Assembly: GCA_037501455.1 (NCBI GenBank)
Contig: CM074865.1
Coordinates: forward strand, 5,529,001-5,593,000
Source: Lantana camara
Lineage: Eukaryota > Streptophyta > Magnoliopsida > Lamiales > Verbenaceae
Direction: 5' to 3'
Length of the DNA stretch: 64,000 nt
Shown here: positions 24,632 to 39,187 of the stretch, one piece after another
How the letters are laid out: each line of letters opens with the position of its first letter
Position numbering within the stretch: position 1 is the stretch's first letter
Notes under the pieces: generated by a model
What the model was told of the DNA's origin: nothing
Database searches by the model: none
The model's input: only the letters and a program-made list of their open reading frames with translations
Program-made: the position numbers and the translations under genes

Positions 24632-25008
24632 GGACAAATTACACCAAGGTCCCGTGAGGTTTGGTATAATTACAAATTAATCCCTCCACTTCTTGAAATT
24701 ACGGATTAGTCCTTATAAATACTGTTTCAATTGAGGTCCCTAGACGCCGTTAGGGTTCCGTTAATTTTGACAGGAGTACATTGTTGATGTGATTTAGTTA
24801 AGGGGTCGTTTTGTAAGAAAATTCATAGTTCAGGGACTTTTTTTGTAATATTTTTCGAAAATTCAAATGTCAAAATTAACGGAACCCTAACGGCGTCTAG
24901 GGATCTCAATCGAAACAGTATTTATAGGGACTAATCCGTAATTTCCAGAAGTTGATGGATTAATTTGTAATTATGCCAAACCTCAGGGGACCTTGGTGTA
25001 ATTTGCCC
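24632..25008. mobile_element. Mutator-type hairpin MITE (377 bp), very well preserved
   Basis: The ends GGACAAATTACACCAAGGTC and (reverse complement) GGGCAAATTACACCAAGGTC open an inverted repeat that continues with few mismatches for about 140 bp on each side of a short loop. The flanks 24623-24631 (TTATCTCGA) and 25009-25017 (TTATCTTGA) match at 8 of 9 bases, a Mutator-like target duplication. The high arm identity suggests recent activity. There is no coding sequence. RNA from it would form a long hairpin. Confidence 0.8.
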
Positions 25009-25019
25009 TTATCTTGATG

Positions 25020-25280
25020 TTACGTACTATTATTATTAGGGGAATTTGCTTCGGACTGTCACGTACTTAGATATAATTACAATAGGGTTTATTTTGATCG
25101 AAAAATTATATTTTAGTTTTTAATTTTTAGAAATTATTTGTGGCCTTTGAGGTTCTTAAGGTTTTGTTATATCATTTTAAAAATACGTCTAACATTTTAA
25201 ATTAATTTGTGCCTTTTGAACTGTATTGTTATTCATAATTTACGGAGATTGTTTTGTTTATATTTATAAACTTTATGAAT
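25020..25280. repeat. Family B foldback-type repeat
   Basis: Shares 'aaaattatattttagt', 'catttaaaaatac.tctaa' and 'ttattcataatttacgg' with the interior of 6043-6392. It leads directly into the duplicated block at 25280-26740. Confidence 0.5.
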
Positions 25281-26740
25281 AATTTTATAATTTTTGTTAT
25301 ATATTCAATATAGTACTTTTACAAACCGTTAGAAGTATAAGTGTATTTTTACAAATTATGTTAGGAGCCTCAAACGAAGCAAGACTTACAATAACTAGAA
25401 TATAATTTTTCTGATTTAAATGGATTAAGTTGTGATTAAACCTAAATATAGGACACTCAAATATAAATTTTTCTTATTTTTAAGAAATCCCAGAGAGTTG
25501 GTCCACTGAAATATGATTGGGTTTGTCCTTAATATGATCGCATGTTTGAAAGGTGCTCGTTAAACCCCAAAATATTCAATGTCTTGAATTTGAGCATCAT
25601 TCTTTCGATCTAAAATTTTAAAAATAAATAATCTTTAATGCAAAAGTATCTAAAAAAATTGTTTCATCATGTCTAAGAATATTATCTTATCGTATTAGAT
25701 ATTCGTGTCTGATATTTTTTACGAAAATTTTCAATTTGTGTTATATATTTGTGTCCGTTGTCTCACCTAAATTATGTTTTGTGGTTTATTTTTATAATTT
25801 GTTTCTTTCTCCTCCTCTAAGAATATTATCTTATCGTATTAGATATTCGTGTCTGATATTTTTTACGAAAAATTTAAATTTGTGTTATATATTTGTGTCC
25901 GTTGTCTCACCTAAATTATGTTTTGTGGTTTATTTTTATAATTTGTTTCTTTCTCCTCCTATATTTTTTAATTTTATTTTAGTAATTTATTTTATTTTTA
26001 CAAGTGAAGTTTTTGTGCATGTGAAATTATTTGAAAATATTGACATTGACTTGATTTATGGTGTTAATTCTGTAATTTTGGTTACATACCCGATATAGGC
26101 ATATAACATTTTTACAAACCGTTAGGGGTATAAGTGTACTTTTACAAATTATGTTAGGAGCCTCAAACCGAACAAGACTTCTAAGAACAATAATATAAAT
26201 TTTATAATTTAGATGGATTGCATTGTAATTAAATCTAAATATGAGACAATCAAATGTAAATTCTTCTTATTTTTAAGAAATCCCGCATAGTTGGTCCACT
26301 GAAACATGATTGGCTTCGTGCTTAATACGATCCCATGTTCGAAAAGTGCTAGTTAAACCCAAAATATTCACTGTCTTGAATTTGAGAGTCATTCCCCAAA
26401 TTTAAAATTTTAAAAATAAAAAACAAAAAATCTTTTAACTTTTGCATTACTTTAATGCAAAAATATCCAAAAATATTGTTTTATCATGTCTAGGAAAATT
26501 ATTTTATCATACTAAATATTCGTGTCTAATACTTTTTACGGAAAATTTAAATTTAAATTATTATATTTGTGTCCATAGTCTCACCTAAATTATATTTTTT
26601 GATTTATTTTTATATTTTGTTTCTTTCTCCTCCTATATTTTTTAATTTTTATTTCTAGTAATTTATTGTATTTTTACAAGTGAAGTTTTGGTGCATGTGA
26701 AATTATTTGAAAATATTGACATTGACTTGATTTATGGTTG
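25280..26740 (+). repeat. Direct tandem duplication (about 790-bp offset) with nested 144-bp duplication
   Basis: 'acaaaccgttag.agtataagtgta' recurs at 25321 and 26114. The flanking sequence, including 'agttggtccactgaaa' and the closing 'attgacattgacttgattta', is repeated in the same order. The first copy holds an extra internal tandem duplication: 25673-25816 and 25817-25960, 144 bp each and nearly identical. The 120-residue open frame at 25736-26098 comes from that duplication and is not a gene. Both copies include sequence related to families A and B. Confidence 0.85.
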
Positions 26741-27064
26741 TGACTTTTGACCTGTGACACAACATAAAGATAATTAATTAGCAATAATTGATACTTTTTG
26801 TGCAAGTATATGTGGTATTTATATTCTTAAGCATAATTGTCCACTAGGCATTATTAGCCAATTTTAATAATATTAACTGTTTCAAATTTAATAATCATGT
26901 AGGTTAAAAAATATTACAAAAAATCAAAATTCACTAAATAATTTACACTAAAAAAATAATTATTTAATTTTAATATTGTAAAATTCTCGAGGGGTTATTA
27001 AAGTTGCAAAAATTCAGAAATTGATATAATTATTAATTGTTACTGATAATATTTATTTCTGTCA
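26741..27064. other. Intergenic, upstream of the MYB gene
   Basis: AT-rich with no feature beyond probable promoter sequence of the plus-strand gene. Confidence 0.35.
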
Positions 27065-27162
27065 AAAGGGGCAGAAAAATGACTGCATTCCGGCGACCAC
27101 CGTACCGGAGGGCGGAGCTCTGGCGTCTCCGACGATCGAATGGCTCGGTGTTTTGCCGGAAA
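27065..27162 (+). other. Probable 5' non-coding exon of the MYB gene, with an upstream ATG
   Basis: A GC-rich island (27075-27162) ends in a strong donor (GCCGGAAA, then GTGAGT). Acceptors at 29979 and 30000 lie just before the MYB start codon. An ATG at 27079 opens a frame that, after splicing to either acceptor, runs past and overlaps the MYB start in another frame. Confidence 0.45.
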
Positions 27163-30000
27163 GTGAGTTTGTTTTGAATTTAACGGTTGATTTATTTCAG
27201 CATTCAGCTTGCATTGTGTGTGTTCGACGAAATTTCTGAATGGGGGTTTATTTATGTGTTTGGATGTTGATCGCTTAAATTTCTGAATTGTGTTCCATTT
27301 TAAGTTTGCTAATGGTTTTAAGGTAGTTATGGTGCAGTAGTATAGTTAGCAGGGGTAAGAGTTGAAGGTGATCAAAGCTAAAGTGCATCTCCATAAAGTG
27401 ATAGATGAACTCTTACTACTGATTTGGTAATTCCTGAAATAGTACATGAACCAACATTAATTCGGCTCAGTATGCACATGATAGGGATGAATGAAGTAAA
27501 ATTATAATAGGAATTAAGATGAGAATGATTATGGGAAATGTATGTTTACATGAATTACAAGATATGTTTGAGGTGTGCATTGCGGTTATTTTGAAGATTG
27601 ATTATGCAATGCAGTATGTTCTTTGGAAAACCTGGTGTCCCATTTGAAATTCTCCGCTTATTTGATAAAAAAATGTTTAGTTATGTATTTATTCTGCCTA
27701 AACATTATATTGTCATATATGACGGTTGGCATTAAGTGAAGATTCGTATGTTATTAAATGAGAACACGCAAGCATTCACGGGGTTAAATAGATCAACCAA
27801 AGATTTGCAAGAATTACAAGAAATGGCAAAAGTTAGGAAATCACCAGGTGGCTGCCGAGCAATAATAAATGGCAGCTTATTCCGGAAAAGGTGGTTTTCT
27901 CATGATACATGTACCAACAAAGACTAGTGGGGAGAAGAAAATTAACTTCTGCATTTGTAACGCTTGCGCAAAAGCTTGCATGCACACCAACTATAGTCGC
28001 ATGCGTGCAAAACCTTTCTGGTGTTTGCACTCAACAATATGTCATATTATATAAATATATATGTACATACACGTAAACATATTTATAAGTTTGTTGTGTT
28101 GCTTAATAAATTGTCGATTGTTTTAAGGAGATATTAAGAATGAACAAACAGATTAAGATCGCCATGTGGCTGCTAAGCGATACACATGGCAACTTATTCA
28201 GGAGAAAAGGGGTAATTTTCTCCATAATTTATGCTGTCAATAAATAGAGTGCTGTGATCACTTCAGTTTGTAACGTACACGCGCAAGCTTGCATGCAGAC
28301 CACCTTTATCATAAGCACACACAAAGTATAGTTCCTTACAGTATATAATACATCGGCCCTTTTGAGAAGAAACATAGTGAAGAGAAGGGTATTTGATATG
28401 GAGTCAAGTGTCTTTCTGTAGCAGCCTCTCCCAAGCAGAAGAATCTTCTATAATTAATTGCTAAACTTAAGGTATATCTATTGTTTACAGAAATAAAACT
28501 GATTTAGCTGCATACAAATGTGTAAAATTAGCATCTTTCTGTATCGCTGATGGTTACTTAAGGTTAATTGAGGTTGTATGTGTGGCCAAATGAATTTAAG
28601 TGTAGATCTAATGCTTGGAATAGGACTGCTTGTGGGATTTGGTTGAAAGTAAAGAAGGTAGATCCGCTAAGTTGATGTTGCATTTAATAGTTGTAGATCT
28701 TTTCTTTTTAATGTTTAATAGTCTGTAGATCTCTGAAATGTCAAATTGCAACGTGAACAAAGAAGGGTAACAGAAAAAGGAAATTATCACAAAAATCTAT
28801 GTAGAGTGTGCATGAGGTTGGAATTCCAGATTTTTGTGGAAGTTGAGTGCTTAATTTTTACATGGTTTTTCAATGTAACAGGAATTATTTGATCCCGTAA
28901 GTTTAAGGAAAGAGTTGAGTTTCTTCGCACGAAATATTTGGCATTCCTTTCTAGTGGAAAGCATAGTGAAAAGCTCATGAATTTTTACATGTAAAAAAGG
29001 GAAATTCAGGAATTGCCACATTCATACAGACTTAGAACAGTTAATCCTTGCACTTTGGTGATAATTTAGTATGGTTTTTGTTTTTATTGGCAAATTAATA
29101 AAAATCATGAAATTTTGCATGTGCTGCCATTGAATCTCTTATTCAGTATTTTAGCGGCTAGTGGATATGCCTGTTGCAAAATTGAGGTGTATATCATGTA
29201 CATTGTTATCGCCTTCTATACTGTATAATTATTGAAAATGTGGATTTTAAGTTTTATTGGCTGACAGTGGTTATGCGTGGAAGTAATGGTGTGCTCACGG
29301 CAGACAGTATCCTTTGTTTATCATCTTTTTTGGCATCTTCCGTTGTATACATGTTTGATCCCCAGCCTTATTCTGGCCTACAAGCTGTGAGACTGCATTT
29401 ACTTGGGTTGCTATGAACTGTGTTGTTCATTTTCCCTTGCTCCCTCTTATCAGGATTGATACTTCGTAGATCTGTTACAGATGAAGAAAATTTGAGGACT
29501 TGGCAGGTTGCAGCTGTATAAGAACTTACTCTGTTTTCCTGTGTAAAGATAATTACAGAATAATCTAATGTATTAATTTAGCCACACGTCTATCATCTCG
29601 TGGATGATGTTTGAACCAGGAACTTCCCTATCAATGTTGTTATATTATTTTGTTGTCTTTATTTAGCTTTAAAATTCATTTTTTCTGTTGTTCTCCTTAA
29701 TATATGAGGTGTGCAAACTCTAACCCTGTTTAACTTTCAACTCTTTTTGAACTATTTCATATTATTAGCCGATCCATTTTATACCTAGCAATCTAAAATG
29801 TACCTACATAATTTCTTGTTTATGTCGTATAGTTTGCCTTCCAAGCATTTGTAAACATGCTTCAATTGCTAATAAAATGTATTTAGTGCTACCTTTCTCA
29901 ACAAGACTAGTTATATTCCAAAAATCCGTCCTCTAACAACGATATGTGTAGTTAAAAGGTCAAGATTCTCTTCTTTCAGCTTTCGCTGGACTTTTTGCAG
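27163..30000 (+). other. Probable leader intron of the MYB gene
   Basis: About 2.8 kb with no supported gene. It includes two diverged copies of a segment of about 150 bp, at about 27840-28010 and 28165-28325, sharing 'tggctgc..agc.ata...atggca.cttattc.gga' and 'aagcttgcatgca.acca'. Small open frames here lack features. Confidence 0.45.
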
Positions 30001-30011
30001 TTGCATCAACA

Positions 30012-31136
30012 ATGGACACAGATTGGACGATCAGCAGCTGTTCCTGGTTATGGGAGGATGATGTAACATTCAAGGATGCATGCAGCAGTTCGCATTGGAC
30101 GAAGGAGGAGGATAAGGCATTCGAGAATGCTGTTGCAGTCCATTATAATGATGCTGATAGATGGGATAAGATTGCAGGGGCAGTTCCTGGAAAAACGGTT
30201 GAAGACCTAAAACTTCACTACGAAGCCTTGAGTGATGATGTGATTGCAATCGAGTCCGGAAAGGTACCTTTACCTCATTATGCAACTAATGTTCATGAAA
30301 AGACAAAGAAATCATCCAAGGTTGGTGCGCAACGCGGGATACCTTGGACAGAAGAGGAACATAGGTAAACAAGTGTTCACATTTTAGATAATTGTCATTT
30401 TACAGCTCTTTATTCTCAAACTTTTGCTGTGTCAAAGTCTTTCACTTTACATGTCCCAGTGGTATTTTTCCCCATTCTAGTTATGTGTTCTTGAATGATT
30501 TGATTTGGTGTTGTCGAGCTGCTTATGATGCCGATGTCCAATGTTCTCTCTATGATATTGCTCGATGCCTAATTCTGCTAGATTTGGGCAGTGTTTGCAA
30601 ATTCTTAAAAAGAACTATTTTCTTAAAATTACCAGCACACGGCATTTCAAAGGCATACGTATTCCATTCTGGTAATCAAGATACCGCTAACAAAAAACTC
30701 TGATCTATATTCTATTGTCAGGCGATTTCTACACGGCTTGCAGAGGTTCGGTAGAGGCGATTGGAAGAGCATCGCACGATACTCCGTGCTGACTAAATCA
30801 AACAGCCAAGTGGCAAGCCATGCTCAGAAGTACTTCAAACGTCTAAACGCAGCTAATAAGGAAGGAAGACGGCCTAGTATCAACGACATAACAGGTACCT
30901 CCCCTGCAACCAATAACTTGCCTATCTACCCCAAGAAAGCTTCACCTGCTCCTTTCCCTATTCTTGGCACATCTGCCCTGCCATTCTCAGCAGCTGCTTT
31001 AGCTAACCAGCAGAAGTTCCTTCTTCCCGTGCCGGAAAATCGGGTAACCGATCATCGTTTGTTTGATGCTCCTTTTACCTCAGAGATCATGGATTTGGAC
31101 ATGTTTGTGTTGCCTCACATTTTAGACATGGATTGA
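30012..31136 (+). CDS. DIVARICATA/RADIALIS-type MYB transcription factor (SHAQKYF)
   Basis: Two exons: 30012-30364 and 30722-31136, giving 768 nt and 255 residues in frame. Residues about 27-80 form the first SANT/MYB repeat (HWTKEEDKAFENAVA...WDKIAGAVPGKT), like RADIALIS and the DIVARICATA N-terminal repeat. Residues about 109-160 form the second (GIPWTEEEHRRFLHGL...GDWKSIAR) ending in the diagnostic SHAQKYF. The intron falls inside the second repeat, between EEEH and RFL. Such factors act in the nucleus and bind I-box/TATCCA-type sites; the SHAQKYF repeat carries DNA binding and the first repeat mediates protein contacts. The C terminus is Pro/Ala-rich with an acidic end. Which sub-clade it belongs to (flower asymmetry, salt or sugar response) cannot be decided here. 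Confidence 0.93.
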
Positions 31137-32078
31137 AGTTGCTCGTGTTCGGGTTCCTATGTTTCGTGCTTATAACTTTAAGGTTGTGTGTTTGTTTTGG
31201 GTTCTTTCCTAAGTTTAAATTGTCTTGTAGAATGATGCTTCATTATCCAATTTAGTAATTTCCCTTCCTATTTACTAATCGAGGAAATTTCTAACTCAAA
31301 TTCAATTCGATTGAACCCATCTAACTAAAAGGACAAGTATATTACACTTGTCATTTGTTTTGTTACTCTTCTTAAATTTTTTATTAATCACACGGCAATA
31401 TAAAACACTTGTTCCCTTATTACACCGGAATGGTCGAACCAGACTCGGACTAGAATTACCCGGTAGTTTGATATGCTAAGGTTACTGAAATTTTGTTTGG
31501 AAATCAAGAATCTGGTTAAGTAGTTGAGAGGAGGTTGTGTTCAAATTTGGATCAAGATCTAAGTCCAAAACAACCAAGATTCTTGCTAGTAACCCCAATT
31601 GCTGCAACGCATACAATTTTGTTGAATTATGTAACGACTAAAGTTAAGTTTGAAAATTTAATAAGAGATGAGAAAAATCTCCATTAATTTCTTAATTTGT
31701 GAGAAACAATTATCAAAGGTGGTTGGAGATCGTTAAGACCATCTTCAACAAATTATAAACACCATCGATTCTTATCCAACTCCGATTTAATCGAACCTAA
31801 TCAATTATACGGGCTAATCGGGTCGAACTTAATCGATTATGTGGATCAATACCACAAATTACACGACAAATATAAAATATTTTCTCCTCGTTACACTAAC
31901 TTGACACGGATTAATAATAAATTACAGCACTAACACGATCTAATCCAACTATTTAAAGATTAAACTATTGAACGCAGCTGGAATCAGTCCTCATCCACAG
32001 AATTGTCTTCTTCCCATGCAAAAAACCACTGCTCCCACCCATAGTTTCAAACCTTACACTTTTCCCAATTCTTGATCC
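31137..32078. other. Intergenic between MYB and desaturase genes
   Basis: Holds the MYB 3' UTR and an inverted copy of dispersed family C (31280-31461). No other gene is supported. Confidence 0.5.
31280..31461 (-). repeat. Dispersed family C repeat (inverted copy)
   Basis: Its reverse complement matches the copies at 51830-51990 and 54030-54205 over 'tggtgtaac..aggg', 'gtgttttaca.ttg.cgtgtggtt' and 'tgacaa.tgtaatatacttg'. Non-coding. Confidence 0.65.
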
Positions 32079-32088
32079 TTATATAAAC
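32079..32088 (+). promoter_or_regulatory. TATA box of the desaturase gene
   Basis: TTATATAAAC lies about 65 bp upstream of the start codon at 32151, which fits a leader of about 35-40 nt. Confidence 0.6.
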
Positions 32089-32150
32089 TAAACACTTTCC
32101 AATAATAAATACAACCATAACCCCACAACTACACTAACACACACACAACC

Positions 32151-33746
32151 ATGCAAGCCTCATCACTATTCCCCCACACCACCACCGCCACACCACCCCT
32201 CCGCCGCCGCCTCCCACCTCCCTCCGCCGCCGTCGCCGCCCCTCCCCACCCCCGAACCACCCACTCGCTGCCGCCGGAGAAGGCCGAAATCTTCAAGTCC
32301 CTCGAGACATGGGCCTCAACCACCATCCTCCCAATGCTGAAACCCGTAGACAAATGCTGGCAGCCCAATGAGTTCTTGCCCGACCCGATACGGTTAGATG
32401 ATATTCGGGCACTCCAAGAACGGGCTAAAGGGTTGCCCGACGAGTACTTCGTGGTTCTTGTGGGTGATATGATCACTGAAGATGCATTGCCCACGTATCA
32501 AACGATGATCAACACTCTTGATGGGGTCCGGGATGAAACCGGGGCGAGCCCGAACCCGTGGGCGAAGTGGACCCGGGCGTGGACCGCGGAGGAGAACCGC
32601 CACGGGGATTTGCTGAGGACGTATTTGTATCTTTCAGGTCGGGTCGACATGTTGATGATTGAGAGGACGGTGCAGTACTTGATCGGGTCAGGAATGGTAA
32701 TGTTGTTTATGTTTTCAAGTTAGTTAATTTGTTTTGTTAACCGGAGAACCAGCATTGATTCTCTTAAATAAAAAAAAAAAAAAAAATGGTTGGCTAATTT
32801 GGTTGGAATCTTGGTTTAAGTGTTTTTAGTTGATTTGTTTTGTTTAATTGGATTTGCTTAATAGCGTTTCTCGAAACACGAAATTTTGAAGTGAAAGACA
32901 AGTTTCCAAATGTTTGATTTTTTCTAAGAAGAATTAAGTTGGTTTTAAAATTAAAAAAAAAAAAAAGTTGGCTAATTTGGTTGGAATCTTGGTTTAAGTG
33001 TTTTTAGTTGATTTGTTTTATTTAATTGGATTTGCTTAATAGCGTTTCTCGAAACACGAAATTTTGAAGTGAAAGACAAGTTTCCAAATGTTTGATTTTT
33101 TCTAAGAAGAATTAAGTTTGGTTCGGTCAAATCAGTGTAATGAAGAGTGAATGATTGATATCTGGTGTGACGAAAACAGGACCCCGACACGGAAAACAAC
33201 CCGTACTTGGGCTTCGTGTACACCTCGTTCCAAGAGCGGGCCACGTTCATCTCGCACGGCAACACGGCCCGCCTTGCCAAGGAGGGCGGCGATCCGGCAC
33301 TCGCCCGCATATGTGGGACCATCGCAGCGGACGAGAAGCGCCACGAGAACGCGTATCAGAAGATCATCGAGAAACTGCTCGAGCTCGACCCGAACGAAGC
33401 CATGTTGGCTATCGGGGACATGATGAGGAAGAAAATCACCATGCCGGCCCACCTAATGTACGATGGTCGGGACCCGCATCTATTCGAGCATTTCTCGGCC
33501 GTGGCCCAACGACTAGGCGTCTACACGGCGGATGATTACGCGGGCATCGTGGAGTACTTGATCGGGCGGTGGAGGTTGGAGAGGCTCGAAGGGTTGAAGG
33601 GCGACGGGAGGCGCGCGCAGGAGTTCGTGTGCGGGCTGCCGCGGAGGATCAGGAAGCTGCAAGAGAGGGCGGAGGAGAGGGCCAAGAAGCTGAAGCAGCA
33701 TGGGGTGAGATTTAGCTGGATCTTTGATAAGGAAGTGCTTGTGTAG
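32151..33746 (+). CDS. Plastid stearoyl-[acyl-carrier-protein] 9-desaturase
   Basis: Two exons, 32151-32696 and 33180-33746, giving 1113 nt and 370 residues in frame. Both di-iron motifs are present: EENRH at 147-151 and DEKRHE at 233-238, as are GDMITE and [11 protein letters not shown]. The family inserts the first double bond into stearoyl-ACP in the plastid stroma, using ferredoxin and O2. The N terminus (residues 1-38) is Pro/Ala/Arg/Ser-rich and plausible as a transit peptide, but the protein is about 20-25 residues shorter than typical family members. The segment before [14 protein letters not shown] is shortened. Coding GC is much higher than in neighbouring genes, especially exon 2. 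The intron contains a direct duplication. A SAD6-like paralogue is more likely than the housekeeping enzyme. No lesion was seen. Confidence 0.94.
32789..33120 (+). repeat. Recent direct duplication inside the desaturase intron
   Basis: GTTGGCTAATTTGGTTGGAA starts at 32789 and 32967. The two copies of about 155 bp differ by only one base or so (gttttgttt versus gttttattt). Each is preceded by a poly-A run (32771-32786 and 32953-32966), which probably mediated the event. Confidence 0.95.
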
Positions 33747-33904
33747 AGTGTAGATTAAAGAGTATTGTGTTTCCATGTTTTTGAACACAAGAGTTCTTTT
33801 TTTCTTTCATTTGATTGATAATGTAATTGTGATATGGTTTCTTTTAGAGCTTTGCAAGGATTTTTGTGTTCTTTGTTTTGTAGTAACTATTTAGTTGTTT
33901 TTGG

Positions 33905-34660
33905 CGTATCACCGGTGAGATATGAGGATACAAGTCGAGGATACAGTACGAGGATATGAACACTTTAAATATACGATACGAACACTTTTAAATATGCGAT
34001 ACGAGGACACAGTGTTAGTATCAAAATATAATATTATTCAAACACTTTTAAATATAAGATACAGCATATTAGTATTCAAACACTTTTAAATATACGAAAC
34101 ATTTTAAGAAACAACATACTACTGTTCAAGCACTTTTAAATATACGAACATTTTTAAATATAGGATACGAGAGTATAATGTCATATCCAAATATACTACT
34201 ACATTTGTGTCCAAATATACTACTATTCAAACACTTTTAAATAGACTATCATAACATGGAATGTCATGACAGGTCAAAAAAAAAAACATATCTAATCAAA
34301 TGTAGAGTTGAAAGTCCAATATTGAACACTTCTAAATACATATAATACCATAACATTAAATGTCAAATCAGGTCAAACATTTTAGTATGATTCAAAACAC
34401 TTCTAAATATATTATTACCATGACAATAAATATCAAGTTGAGTCAAATACTTCGAACACTTCTAAATATATTATAAGATTAAATATTTCAAGTGTCAGGT
34501 TGGATCAAATACTTTTACTACAAGTCAAAACACTTTTAAATATATTATTACCATGACAATAAATGTCAAATTGGATTAAATACTTCGAACACTTTTAAAT
34601 ATATTATAAGGTCAAAAACTTCAAGTGTCAGATCGGATCAAACGCTCAGGACAACATTGT
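33905..34660 (+). repeat. Degenerate minisatellite of 'aacacttttaaatata' motif
   Basis: The phrase 'aacacttttaaatata' or close variants occurs more than ten times. The right half forms a clearer tandem repeat with a period of about 133 bp: 'ttcgaacactt.taaatatattataag' recurs at 34451 and 34584. The left half includes family A phrases ('cgatacgagga'). Non-coding. Confidence 0.75.
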
Positions 34661-34921
34661 CATAGTATCCAAGTTTTTCGAGTTGTCATAGTATATATAT
34701 CCGAGTGATCATGTGTGTGTATTGTAGATTACAACATCTCAAACACACAACCATAGAGCCATAAGATTAAAGGAAAATTGGATACAATACATATGATATT
34801 GATATATATAAAAAAAAAGAGTAAAAGATGTTTGAACAAGCTTCTCAAACATTATTCATATCATAAACCTCTTAACATTACCCTCTCAGCATATTATTGC
34901 CCAGAAAAACAGAGTTTCCCT
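34661..34921. other. Convergent 3' region between desaturase and ADH genes
   Basis: Probable ADH 3' UTR. Nothing else seen. Confidence 0.35.
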
Positions 34922-37624
<2,703 letters not shown>

Positions 37625-38267
37625 TTCCTTTTTTCTTCCCTCTTTGCACCGATTACTCTGTGTAGGAAAGTGAGTGACGATACTACGGTTTGTGTCGATT
37701 TCTGTGGGCATATATGTATACATATATATACATATACAGGTGGTGGGGTTGAGGGTACGTGGGTGTTGGAACGTGTCCACCGGCAAAGGATTTGTGAGAC
37801 TGTACGAGAAAGAAAACACATCAACATTTGCCTCTTTCAACTATTAAATTCTTGAAAATAGACTAAAATAAAATCCATCCATTTTTGCCGTAAATTGTCA
37901 TTTTCTTAGCCAACTTTTTCTTCTTTGCCATGAGCATACAAAAAAATATAAAAAAAAAAAACTTAGGATGCTCATTCTCTCTGCTTTGTCCACGTTTCAG
38001 TTTCATTTAGCAAAAGAGGCGATCTTGAAAAGCAAGCGGCAGATGATCATGTTCAAAACGATTCATTTCGCTTGTGGACAAATTAGATAAAATCTTGGAT
38101 TTCTTTATTTAATTATTATTTTATTAAATTGTGTTATTATTACGTACAAAATTTTAAAAAGAGGCGGATAATGTAAATAGGAATAACATTAAAATTTAAA
38201 ATAAAAAGATGGAAAACTAAATATCAAAATTAAAAATAATATTAAGCTTAATAAAACTTATATTTTA
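37625..38267. other. ADH promoter region and AT-rich intergenic DNA
   Basis: No gene. Alternating TATATG sequence at 37709-37735 is a likely core promoter region for the minus-strand ADH gene. Confidence 0.4.
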
Positions 38268-38950
38268 GGAGTGTTTGTAAACTCTAAAAATAAATACTTA
38301 TGAGATATTTTAAAATACAAAAAATACTTATGAGATATATAGATACTTATTTTAAGCGGTTTTGGATAAATGCTTATTTTAACTTGTCCTCATGGATTCT
38401 GCTTATAACTTATTTAATTTTCTGTCGTTAATTAAATTCTATTTAAATAATAATATCCTCATCAAAATATTAATATTTTCTAATTAATCTTTTATAAAAC
38501 TTTATGGTTTATATGATCATTATTTTTTCCCCCTATTGATAATTTTAAAAATCTCAACTGAAAGTCTAATAAAAGATATGTAATTACTAAATAATTTTTT
38601 TTTTCTTTCTTTTTCAATTCTTATGAATTTATTTATTTTAAAATTGTTCCATTTTATTTTATTTTTATTATCTATTTTTTTCACATGTATTTTATTTATT
38701 ATATTTACTTATCTTATATAATTTTAAACTATTATTCATAATAATATATTATTTAAATCATATTAAATTATTCAGAATAATTTAATAAATTTTAGGGGTA
38801 AATTAGTAACTTAATAAAAATTAAAAGAGATTTTCAACTTTTCTCTGCAAAAATTCAATGGATTACTCTTTTGCTTTCTTTTTTTTTTTTCAAATACTCA
38901 CTACTTTTACAACTCCAAATTTTTACAATGCAGTATAGTTTGCAAACACC
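38268..38950. mobile_element. Probable non-autonomous TIR element (683 bp)
   Basis: The left end GGAGTGTTTGTAAACTCTA resembles the reverse complement of the right end, GGTGTTTGCAAACTATA. ATTTTA flanks both sides, but the local AT-richness makes that weak evidence. The body is extremely AT-rich and non-coding. Confidence 0.4.
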
Positions 38951-39187
38951 ATTTTATTTAAAATATGAAAAAAACTCTCAATAAGAGGACAAATATATAA
39001 ATATTACAAAATTTACATGTAGTAATAAAAAAAATAAAAAAAAACTTTAAAATTTTAGGGACAAGAATGGTCACAATATTCGCGTCTAAACTTAAGAATA
39101 AGAAAAGATTCATATTACCGTACCCATATCATGTTTATGTCATTATAGGTGGTGTACCGTAACATAACTCCGCTCAAACCTAGAGGG

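Noticed and set aside
25736..26098. 120-residue ORF with an internal 26-residue repeat
   Set aside because: The repeat is the 144-bp non-coding tandem duplication (divisible by three); a related third copy nearby is not open.
33132..33535. Several overlapping frames across desaturase exon 2 on both strands
   Set aside because: High GC keeps alternative frames open; only the frame with DEKRHE is supported.
32151..33746. Horizontal transfer of the GC-rich desaturase
   Set aside because: The gene has a plant-type intron, plant transit-like N terminus and plant SAD motifs throughout; high GC alone is common among such genes.
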